Part shown: piece after piece, positions 7,630 to 13,892 of the stretch | How the letters are laid out: every line of letters starts with the position of its first letter | Numbering within the stretch: position 1 is the stretch's first letter | Source of the DNA: Labrys sp. KNU-23 | GTDB lineage: Bacteria > Pseudomonadota > Alphaproteobacteria > Rhizobiales > Labraceae | NCBI RefSeq assembly: GCF_008330945.1 | Contig: NZ_CP043489.1 | Coordinates: 2,801,501 to 2,865,500, forward strand | DNA: 64,000 nt | Direction of reading: 5' to 3' | The notes under the pieces: model-generated | Seen by the model: the letters and a program-made list of their open reading frames with translations, nothing else | Told to the model about the DNA's origin: nothing | The model's database searches: none | Position numbers and translations under genes: made by a program

Positions 7630-8400
7630 TTGCCCTGGCGGTCCGGCTGGCGTGTTCTCGCCATGGGGCTCGCATCCGGGCTGCTGTTCGGCTCGGCACA
7701 AATCGCTGCCGCCCAAACCTCCGCAGCCGATGACGGATTCGCGGACTTGCCGCTCGAGATCTCGGCGGCGCCGGCCGGACATGGCGCGCTCGTCGTCTTC
7801 CTGTCGGGGGATACCGGCTGGGGCGGACTGGAACGAAGCCTGGTTCGCCGCCTCGCCCGGGCGGGCGTTGGCGTCATCGGGCTCGATGCCCGCCGCTATT
7901 TCTTCACCAAACGCTCGCCTGCCGAGCTGGCGCGGGATATCGAGCGTGTCCTCGCCGTCTATCGTCGGCGCTGGCATGCCGGCCGCATCGTCCTGGCCGG
8001 CTATTCCTTTGGTGCCGACGCGTTGCCTTTCGCCTGGCCTCTGCTTTCGACAAAGACGCGGCAGGACACCAGGCTGATTGCCCTGATCGGCCTGCTGCCG
8101 GAAGCCAATTTCCGTATTTCACTCCTGGAGATGCTCGACCTGCCGGCTTCCGACGACACGCCGGTCGCACCCATGCTGCGGCACCTGCCCGTCGGCAAGG
8201 TGGTCTGCCTCTACGGCCGGGAGGAGCATAGCGCCTGCACCCTGCCGGAGCTTGCCGGTGCCGAGCGAATCGCCCGGCCCGGCGGGCATGACCGCGACGG
8301 TGATGCCGGCGCCGTGGTCCAGGCGATCCTGCGGCATCTGGCGCTCAGGCCGCCAGCTCCGCCACCACCGCATCGAGCAGGGGAAAGCCCGCGCGGGTGA
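7630..8400 (+). CDS. VirJ/AcvB-like periplasmic hydrolase, paralogue 1
   Basis: A 256-aa protein matching the VirJ domain (also the C-terminal half of AcvB). It has a signal-peptide-like N-terminus (VLAMGLASGLLFGSAQIAAAQ), LVVFLSGDTGWGGLER (oxyanion region), DARRYFFTKRSPAELARDI, and the nucleophile elbow AGYSFGAD with Ser. AcvB of Agrobacterium tumefaciens hydrolyses lysyl-phosphatidylglycerol in the periplasm, so lipid or aminoacyl-lipid hydrolysis is a fair guess. The start is TTG at 7630; an ATG 33 nt inside (7663) would shorten the signal peptide. The last 56 bp overlap hemW on the other strand and encode an unusual Pro-rich tail (RPPAPPPPHRAG). A second copy lies at 38212-39063. Confidence 0.8.
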   Translation: MPWRSGWRVLAMGLASGLLFGSAQIAAAQTSAADDGFADLPLEISAAPAGHGALVVFLSGDTGWGGLERSLVRRLARAGVGVIGLDARRYFFTKRSPAELARDIERVLAVYRRRWHAGRIVLAGYSFGADALPFAWPLLSTKTRQDTRLIALIGLLPEANFRISLLEMLDLPASDDTPVAPMLRHLPVGKVVCLYGREEHSACTLPELAGAERIARPGGHDRDGDAGAVVQAILRHLALRPPAPPPPHRAGESPRG

Positions 8401-9505
8401 CGCGAACCCGGTCATCCCGGCGCTCGATCATGCCGTTTTGCTGCAGCCCGGCCAATGTAGCCTCCGCCATGGGCCGGCCGCGCAACCGGGCGAGACGAGC
8501 GAGATCGATGCCCTCCGCGAGGCGCAGGCCCATCAGCAGCATCTCGTCGCCCTGCTGGTCCGCCGTCAGCGCCTGATCATCGACGAGGCCATGGCCGTTC
8601 GTGCGGACCCCCGCGAGCCATTTCTCCGGGCTGCGTTCGGTCGACAGTGCCCGGCGCACCCCGGCGGCATCGATCAGGCGGCCATGGGCGCCGGGGCCGA
8701 TGCCGGCATATTCGCCATAGCGCCAATAGACGAGATTGTGCCGGCATTCGGCGCCGGGACGGGCGTGGTTGGAGATCTCATAGGCCGGAAGACCGCGTCG
8801 CTCGCAGGTTTCGCGGGTGATGTCGAACAGCACGCGCGCATCCTCGTCCGGCATCGGGATGAGCTTGCCGGCGGCGACCAGCCGCTCATACATGGTGTCC
8901 GGCTCGATGGTGAGCTGATAGAGCGAGAGGTGCTCGGCGGCCCGGTCGATGGCCTCGTCGAGTTCGGTCTGCCAATCCCCGGGCCGCTGGTCCGGGCGGG
9001 CATAGATCAGGTCGAAGGAATAGCGCTCGAAGGATTTGGCGGCGATCTCGACGGCAGCCATGGCCTCGGCCACCGAATGCATGCGGCCCAGCCGCTTGAG
9101 ATCGGCATCGTTCATCGCCTGCACGCCGAGCGAGACGCGGTTGACCCCGGCCGCGCGGTAGCCGGCGAAGCGGGTGGCGTCGACGCTGGTCGGGTTGGCT
9201 TCCAGCGAGATCTCGGCATCAGGCGCGATGGTCCAGGCGCCGCCGATGGCGTCGAGAATGGCGCCGACCGTCTTCGGCTCCATCAGCGAGGGCGTGCCAC
9301 CGCCGAAGAAGATCGACTGGACCTGCCGCCCCGGCGCGATGGCGGCCATGTGGGCGATTTCCTTGAGATAAGCCTCGACATAGCCGGCCTGGTCGACGCC
9401 GCCGGTGCGGACATGGCTGTTGAAGTCGCAATAGGGGCATTTGGCCAGGCAGAACGGCCAATGCACATAAACGCCGAAGCCGGGCTCGGGGGAGTTGGGG
9501 ATCAT
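8345..9505 (-). CDS. hemW: Radical SAM heme chaperone HemW
   Basis: A 386-aa radical-SAM protein. The N-terminal VYVHWPFCLAKCPYCDFNS holds the CxxxCxxC cluster motif (Cys19, Cys23, Cys26), followed by the family's FGGGTPSLM, SLEANPTSVD and GVNRVSLGVQAMND blocks and the C-terminal HemN/HemW domain. The CPYCDFNS form marks HemW (heme insertion into apoproteins) rather than HemN coproporphyrinogen dehydrogenase, which it was long called. It overlaps the convergent VirJ-like gene by 56 bp. Its usual rdgB/rph/hrcA partners are not in the window. Confidence 0.92.
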   Translation of the reverse strand: MIPNSPEPGFGVYVHWPFCLAKCPYCDFNSHVRTGGVDQAGYVEAYLKEIAHMAAIAPGRQVQSIFFGGGTPSLMEPKTVGAILDAIGGAWTIAPDAEISLEANPTSVDATRFAGYRAAGVNRVSLGVQAMNDADLKRLGRMHSVAEAMAAVEIAAKSFERYSFDLIYARPDQRPGDWQTELDEAIDRAAEHLSLYQLTIEPDTMYERLVAAGKLIPMPDEDARVLFDITRETCERRGLPAYEISNHARPGAECRHNLVYWRYGEYAGIGPGAHGRLIDAAGVRRALSTERSPEKWLAGVRTNGHGLVDDQALTADQQGDEMLLMGLRLAEGIDLARLARLRGRPMAEATLAGLQQNGMIERRDDRVRVTRAGFPLLDAVVAELAA

Positions 9506-9553
9506 GCCGGCTCAAGTGGCAGTTGCATGGGGCTACGTCAATCCCTGGGAGAC

Positions 9554-9632
9554 TCCGGGTGCCCGGGCATCTTGCCCGTTCTTCCTTGAGGTCGCTCTTT
9601 CCAAGAACGGGCAAGATGCCCGGGCACCCGGA
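9554..9632. repeat. Paired 30-nt hairpin units, copy A (perfect inverted repeat)
   Basis: Left arm 9554-9583 and right arm 9603-9632 are perfect 30-nt inverted copies separated by 19 nt. The unit read outward from the centre is AAGAACGGGCAAGAT then GCCCGGGCACCCGGA, and each arm has an inner hairpin CGGGCA/TGCCCG around TCT/AGA. The same layout with different arm sequences occurs at 11945, 13734, 16625 and elsewhere. It fills the spacer between hemW and the enolase-superfamily gene. Confidence 0.85.
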
Positions 9633-9639
9633 AACAGCA

Positions 9640-10800
9640 TTATCCCGCAAGCTCCGCAAACAGCCTCTTCAGCGCCGTATTCGTCTCGAAACCGATGCCC
9701 TCGGCCTGTGGCAGCGTTGCAAAGCCATCGGCAATCACGCTGTCGTCAGCGAGGCCGCAGAAGGGTTGGAAGGCGATGGGAGTGACTTCTGCACCGCCAA
9801 GACCCAGCGCGGCGGCAAGATGGAGAGCAAACAAGTGCCCGCCATGCGGCCAGAAGGCCTGCCTCGCCCAACCCTTGGCGGTCATCACCTCGATGATCTG
9901 GAGATAGCCGGGCAGGCCGTAGCAATGCACGGGGTCGAACAACAGCACGTCCCGATCCGGGCGCAGGTCGCCATGGCGGGCAAGAAGCCCGGCTTCCGCG
10001 GCCGAAAACAGAGCCTCACCCGCGCCGATCGGCGGCGCATAGGCCGATGCCAAAGCAGATTGGGTCTCAAAGTCGAGCGGATCGCAGATATCCTCGAACC
10101 ACCACAGGCCCAGGGGCGAGAGTGTCGCGGCCGCCGCCAAGCCGGCCGGCCGGTCATAGGCGTTCATGGCATCGACGGCGAGGCGGCCGGGCTCCCCCAG
10201 CGCGGCGGCGGCCACCTCGATGCGGTGGAGATCCTGGTCGAGGCTGGCGCTGCCGATCTTCATCTTGGCATTGATGAAGCCGAGGTCGGCGAAGCGGCGC
10301 ATCTCGTCGGCCAGCCAGGCGAGATCGTTCCGGGGATGATGATAACCACCGCTCGCATAGACGCGAACCCTGTCGGTCTGGCCGGCGCGGCCGCCGAGCC
10401 GATCGGCGAGATAGGCATGGAGGGGCAGTTCCGCCGCCTTGGCGGCGATGTCCCACAGCGCCATGTCGAGGGCGCCGATCGCGACGCAGCGCTCGCCATG
10501 CCCGCCGGGTTTCTCGCCCGTCATCATCGCCTGCCAGGCCTTGAAAGGATCGAGAATGCCGTCATTGCCGATCAGGGTTTCCGCCGGAGCCTGCAGCAGC
10601 CGCGGCGCGAAGCGTTCGCGGATCAACCCGCCCTGGGCATAGCGGCCGATAGAGGCATAGCCATAGCCGACGATCGGCCGGCCGGCCTTCATCCGATCCG
10701 TCGTGAGGGCGACCACGCTCGTCGTCAGTCCACCGGCCCCGGCCGGGCCGGTATAGCGGGAGATCGGAAGGCTGCGTTCGCGGATATCGAGAATGCGCAT
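9640..10800 (-). CDS. Enolase-superfamily dehydratase, D(-)-tartrate dehydratase-like
   Basis: A 386-aa mandelate-racemase/enolase-superfamily protein closely resembling TarD, the D(-)-tartrate dehydratase of Bradyrhizobium. Shared features include the N-terminal MRILDIRE..PIS, GRYAQGGLIRERFAPRLL, MMTGEKPGGHGERCVAIGALDMALWD, the catalytic-lysine block NAKMKIG, metal-ligand region LAVDAMN ... WWFEDICDPLD ... GEALFS, and the catalytic-His block FWPHGGH. TarD converts D-tartrate to oxaloacetate, and other acid sugars are possible substrates. The ATG at 10800 matches the TarD N-terminus better than the GTG at 10824. It lies downstream of bioY-DUF1284 on the same strand, with 54 bp between. Confidence 0.8.
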   Translation of the reverse strand: MRILDIRERSLPISRYTGPAGAGGLTTSVVALTTDRMKAGRPIVGYGYASIGRYAQGGLIRERFAPRLLQAPAETLIGNDGILDPFKAWQAMMTGEKPGGHGERCVAIGALDMALWDIAAKAAELPLHAYLADRLGGRAGQTDRVRVYASGGYHHPRNDLAWLADEMRRFADLGFINAKMKIGSASLDQDLHRIEVAAAALGEPGRLAVDAMNAYDRPAGLAAAATLSPLGLWWFEDICDPLDFETQSALASAYAPPIGAGEALFSAAEAGLLARHGDLRPDRDVLLFDPVHCYGLPGYLQIIEVMTAKGWARQAFWPHGGHLFALHLAAALGLGGAEVTPIAFQPFCGLADDSVIADGFATLPQAEGIGFETNTALKRLFAELAG

Positions 10801-10854
10801 GGCAGTCAGGAACGCTGTGGGCACGGGAGGCCGGCTGGCGCTCCCCTCTTAACC

Positions 10855-11280
10855 TCAATCCCGCCGCACGCGGGACTCCTGGTAGCGATCGCGGGCCACG
10901 GCGCTGCACAGGCCGGACCATTCGCAGCCCACACAGGCCGAACGCGTCAGATTGGCGGCGAAGGCGCCGCGGAAACGCGCCAGCAGGGTCGGGGTCAGGG
11001 CGATGCGGGTGCCGGTACGGATGGGCAGACGCATCAGGGCGCCGACGTCGCGGATGGCGAGTTCGTCGCGCTGGTCGATCCGCGGCTCGTGGCAATGCGA
11101 ATCAGTCTGTTGCAGCAGCGGGGCGCAGATGTCATCCGGCCCCGCCACGATCATAATGTCTTCACCCTGGCTCAGTCGCGCTGCGATGGCGTCGTAGTTG
11201 GCGACGAAGCCGGGGCTGTATCCCTTGCCGACATAGGTCAGCATGCAGAGGAGATGGTGGGCACGAAGCCGCACCGTCAC
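10855..11280 (-). CDS. DUF1284 cysteine-containing protein, cotranscribed with bioY
   Basis: A 141-aa DUF1284 protein (VRLRAHHLLCMLTYVGKGYSPGFV.NYDAI motif). Several cysteines are conserved-looking: Cys12, one in DDICAPLL, one in SHCHEP, and SACVGCEWSGLC near the C-terminus, suggesting metal or Fe-S binding. The start is GTG at 11280, overlapping the bioY stop as GTGA, so translation is probably coupled; longer upstream frames are shadows of bioY. DUF1284 genes are often found near biotin transport genes, but no function is established. Confidence 0.8.
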   Translation of the reverse strand: MTVRLRAHHLLCMLTYVGKGYSPGFVANYDAIAARLSQGEDIMIVAGPDDICAPLLQQTDSHCHEPRIDQRDELAIRDVGALMRLPIRTGTRIALTPTLLARFRGAFAANLTRSACVGCEWSGLCSAVARDRYQESRVRRD

Positions 11281-11867
11281 TGGGCAGCGCCAGCCTTGCC
11301 GCGAACCAGGGCCATCAGGGTGACGGCGCCGATGACCGACTTCAGCAGGCCGCCGAGCAGGAAGGGCGCGACACCGAGCAGGAAGGCCTTTTCCAGGCCG
11401 ATCTGGGCGCCAAGCCAGGCACCGCCGATGGCCAGGCAGAGGGCATTGCCCAGGGTCATGTTGACGAAGGCGAGAACCGGGCGGTTGCCGTTCCAGCCAC
11501 GCTCGGCCAGCAAGCCGCAAAGGGCAGCGACGAGCGGGAAGGAGATCAGATAACCGGCCGTCGGACCGACGAACAACAGGGTGCCGATGCTGCCCGTCGC
11601 AGTGACCGGAAGACCCATCCAGGCTTCAGCCAGCCAGGCCAGCACGGTAATGGCACCGAGCCGCCAGCCATAAAGCGCCCCGATCAAGGTCACGGCCAGG
11701 GTCTGCATGGTCATCGGCACGGGGAACATCGGCACCTGGATATGCGATGCCAGGGCCAGTACGGCCGTGCCTGCGACGACTGCAGCCGCCTGCCAGCCAA
11801 GCGAGCGCCGCGAGATGTCGAGGGGGCTGAAAGCCGGGGTCAATGAGGGAGTGGCGCTGTGCGACAT
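11277..11867 (-). CDS. bioY: Biotin transporter substrate-binding subunit BioY
   Basis: A 196-aa ECF-transporter S component of the BioY family, with six hydrophobic segments. Family motifs seen: PVPMTMQTLAVTLIGALYGWRLGAITVLAWLAEAWMGLPV, GPTAGYLISFPLVAALCGLLAERGW and the NMTLGNALCLAIG segment. BioY binds biotin, alone or with BioMN; no bioMN is in the window. The start is placed at ATG 11867 because GGAG lies upstream and the longer frame (to 11942) would be translated across the BioR box at 11885-11894. The box and the nearby bioR indicate biotin-dependent repression. Confidence 0.93.
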   Translation of the reverse strand: MSHSATPSLTPAFSPLDISRRSLGWQAAAVVAGTAVLALASHIQVPMFPVPMTMQTLAVTLIGALYGWRLGAITVLAWLAEAWMGLPVTATGSIGTLLFVGPTAGYLISFPLVAALCGLLAERGWNGNRPVLAFVNMTLGNALCLAIGGAWLGAQIGLEKAFLLGVAPFLLGGLLKSVIGAVTLMALVRGKAGAAQ

Positions 11868-11884
11868 GAGGGCTCCGCTGGAAA

Positions 11885-11894
11885 TTATAGATAA
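11885..11894. promoter_or_regulatory. BioR operator of bioY
   Basis: TTATAGATAA fits the published BioR consensus TTATMKATAA of alphaproteobacteria exactly. It lies 17 bp upstream of the bioY start, and an identical box precedes bioR at 12704-12713. Confidence 0.85.
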
Positions 11895-11944
11895 TCTTGA
11901 ATTCGATGATCTATAGAGGTCACAAAACGGCCAGTTTGGCAATA

Positions 11945-12029
11945 TCCGGGTGCGCGGGCCTCTTGCCCGCTCTTCTCATCCAGCAGGCACAGTGGCTCCA
12001 AGAGCGGGCAAGATGTCCGCGCATCCGGA
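11945..12029. repeat. Paired 30-nt hairpin units, copy B
   Basis: Left arm 11945-11974 and right arm 12000-12029 are inverted copies matching at 27 of 30 positions, with a 25-nt centre. The unit core is AAGAGCGGGCAAGAT. The centre (CTCATCCAGC...GGCTCC) has the same length as and resembles the centre of copy D at 16655-16679. It sits between the bioR stop and the bioY control region. Confidence 0.85.
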
Positions 12030-12030
12030 T

Positions 12031-12699
12031 TCAGCCGATGATGGCGAAGGCTTCCCGCGTGGCGCCGGAGGCCGACCGGACCGGCTTCAGGCCGACCCGC
12101 TGCACATGACGGGCCAGGGTGCCGGCGGCATCGTCGACCTTGCCTGAACGCAACGCCGAGAGGATGGCGCGGTGATCCTGATCGGTCGGCGTCTCCCATT
12201 CCGAGCGCCAGGCCGCGAACAGGAAGCGGGCGCTGGCGGCATGCAAATCGTCGATCGCCGCCAGCAGGCGCGGCATGCGGCAGGGCGCCAGGATCAGGCG
12301 ATGGAAGCGGCGATTGGCCTCCTCCCAGGACCGCACGTCCGGCGACCTGTCGCCGGCCTTTGTCGCTTCCTCGGCCTCGTCGAGGATGGTGGCGGTGAGG
12401 TGCGGCGCGGCCTGGCGCAGGGCCAGGACCTCCAGGGCCGCGCGCATTTGCGCGACCTCCTTGACCTCTGCGAGATCGAAGGCGGCGACACGCACGCCGC
12501 GCCGTGGTTCGCTCACCGCCAGGCCCTGCGCCTCCAGGCGCCTGAAAGCCTCGCGCACCGGCACGTGGCTGGTGGCGAATTCCTCGGCGACATGGTCCTG
12601 GCGCAGCCGGGCACCCGGCTCGATCGCCCCGGAGATGATGCGATCCGCCAGCACCTTGGCGATGCGGATGGCAATGGTGTCGTCCTTGGGCGCGTTCAT
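12031..12699 (-). CDS. bioR: Biotin-responsive GntR-family repressor BioR
   Basis: A 222-aa GntR/FadR-subfamily regulator with an N-terminal winged helix (about residues 8-75, with EEFATSHVPVREAFRRLEAQGLA) and an all-helical FCD ligand domain (about 85-210). The SHVPVREAF form is typical of alphaproteobacterial BioR. Identification rests on context: exact TTATAGATAA boxes precede both this gene and bioY. The ATG at 12699 lies only 4 nt from the box and has no Shine-Dalgarno, so the transcript may be leaderless or nearly so; the longer frame to 12780 would read through the box. Autorepression is expected. Confidence 0.9.
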   Translation of the reverse strand: MNAPKDDTIAIRIAKVLADRIISGAIEPGARLRQDHVAEEFATSHVPVREAFRRLEAQGLAVSEPRRGVRVAAFDLAEVKEVAQMRAALEVLALRQAAPHLTATILDEAEEATKAGDRSPDVRSWEEANRRFHRLILAPCRMPRLLAAIDDLHAASARFLFAAWRSEWETPTDQDHRAILSALRSGKVDDAAGTLARHVQRVGLKPVRSASGATREAFAIIG

Positions 12700-12703
12700 G
12701 ATT

Positions 12704-12713
12704 TTATAGATAA
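12704..12713. promoter_or_regulatory. BioR operator of bioR (autoregulation)
   Basis: An exact TTATAGATAA copy, 4 nt upstream of the bioR ATG and identical to the bioY box. Its position overlaps where a transcription start for a leaderless message would be. Confidence 0.85.
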
Positions 12714-12799
12714 TTTGGCCGGCGGCGATTTGTCGAGAGGGTAGCGGAGCGCGGCTGGCGGGACATTGGGCCTGGCTCAATGTCGTGACACCCTCATCG

Positions 12800-12852
12800 T
12801 CCCATCCAGCAAGCTCGGGCTTTCAAGAGCGGGCAGGATGCCCGCGCTCCGA
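12800..12852. repeat. Single 30-nt hairpin unit with partial centre, copy C
   Basis: AAGAGCGGGCAGGAT then GCCCGCGCTCCGA (12825-12852) is the right half of the unit seen in copies A and B. The preceding CATCCAGCA...TTTC matches their centre, but the left arm is missing. It directly abuts the nadE stop codon. Confidence 0.65.
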
Positions 12853-13662
12853 CTACCCCGCCGCCACGGGCAGAGCGCGCTTGTGGGCGCTGGCTCGATA
12901 GGTCGACAGGATGCGCTGATGCGAGGCCTCGGCGATGGCCTTGCCCTCCAGGAAATCGTCGATCTCGTCATAGGTTACGCCATAGGCGTCCTCATCCGGC
13001 TTCAGCGGCACATTGGTCTCGAGATCGGCGGTGGGCACCTTGAACACCAGTTCGCGCGGCGCGCCCAGATGGGCGGCGAGGGCTCGCACCCGCCTTTTGT
13101 TCAGGCCGGCGAGCGGCAGGATGTCGGCAGCACCGTCGCCGAACTTGGTGTAGAAGCCCATCACAGCCTCGGCCGCGTGGTCCGTGCCGATGACGATGCC
13201 GCGCACCGCGCCGGCGAGGCCGAACTGGGCGATCATGCGCTGGCGTGCCTTGATGTTGCCGTGGTGGAAATCGGCGCGCGCACCCTCGATCAAATCGCCG
13301 GCTTCGCGTGTGAGTTCGGCCATCATCGCGTCGGCGGCCGGCTTGATGTTCACGGTGACGACGCGATCGGCCTTGATGGTCGCCAGGGAGTGCTGCGCAT
13401 CCTTTTCATCCGCCTGCACGCCATAGGGCAGGCGCATCGCCAGAAACTGGGCCTGATACCCTTCGGTTCGCAACCGTTCGACGGCGGCCTGGGCCAGCAG
13501 GCCCGCGGTGAGCGAATCGACGCCGCCCGAGATGCCGAGCACATAGGCACGCCCTCCCGAAGCCTTGAGATAATCGGCCAGGAAGGCGATGCGCCGTTCG
13601 GCCTCTGCCGCGGGATCGAAGGCTTCGGGCACGATGATGTCGGGCGTGAGCGGTTGCGGCAT
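12853..13662 (-). CDS. nadE: NAD+ synthetase, ammonia-dependent type
   Basis: A 269-aa enzyme that amidates deamido-NAD+ to NAD+ using ATP and ammonia, in the cytoplasm. It shows the PP-loop ISGGVDSLTAGLLAQ (about residues 43-57), the family's GNIKARQRMI block, GTDHAAEAVMGFYTKFGDGAADILPLAGLNKR, and PTADLE..VPLKPDEDAYGVTYDEIDDFLEGK. There is no glutaminase domain, so it matches the short ammonia-dependent class. ATG 13662 starts the family-like N-terminus; the ATG 48 nt upstream has no support. It is divergent from mutS. Confidence 0.93.
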   Translation of the reverse strand: MPQPLTPDIIVPEAFDPAAEAERRIAFLADYLKASGGRAYVLGISGGVDSLTAGLLAQAAVERLRTEGYQAQFLAMRLPYGVQADEKDAQHSLATIKADRVVTVNIKPAADAMMAELTREAGDLIEGARADFHHGNIKARQRMIAQFGLAGAVRGIVIGTDHAAEAVMGFYTKFGDGAADILPLAGLNKRRVRALAAHLGAPRELVFKVPTADLETNVPLKPDEDAYGVTYDEIDDFLEGKAIAEASHQRILSTYRASAHKRALPVAAG

Positions 13663-13733
13663 GGTCCAGCTTTCGGGAGGTTGAATCGGGCGACAACAGG
13701 CCATGTTCATGCCGGAGCGTCAATATGGGGTAT

Positions 13734-13820
13734 TTGGAGGGTCGATCTGGAGATCGACCATCTTCCCTGTCCTCACATTCGGCGTTTCCGAGAGGTCGAT
13801 CTGGAGATCGACCCTCCAGG
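13734..13820. repeat. Paired hairpin units, copy E
   Basis: Two units, each with the dyad GGTCGATCT-GG-AGATCGACC, flanked by GGAGG on the left and CCCTCC on the right, separated by 25 nt (13765-13789). The separation and the CATTCGGCG...TTCC centre match copy D (CATCCGGCG...TTCC). It lies between nadE and mutS. Confidence 0.8.
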
Positions 13821-13892
13821 CGTCTCCACCTATCCACAAGCCTCCGGCCTCGGCCTCGTGCTCCCTTTGACCGCATCTGCTAGCGTGTCGCC

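Noticed and set aside
9523..11553. A 676-codon plus-strand open frame
   Set aside because: It spans three minus-strand genes (TarD-like, DUF1284 and part of bioY) and a repeat, and has no recognisable motif; high GC keeps stop codons rare in mirror frames.
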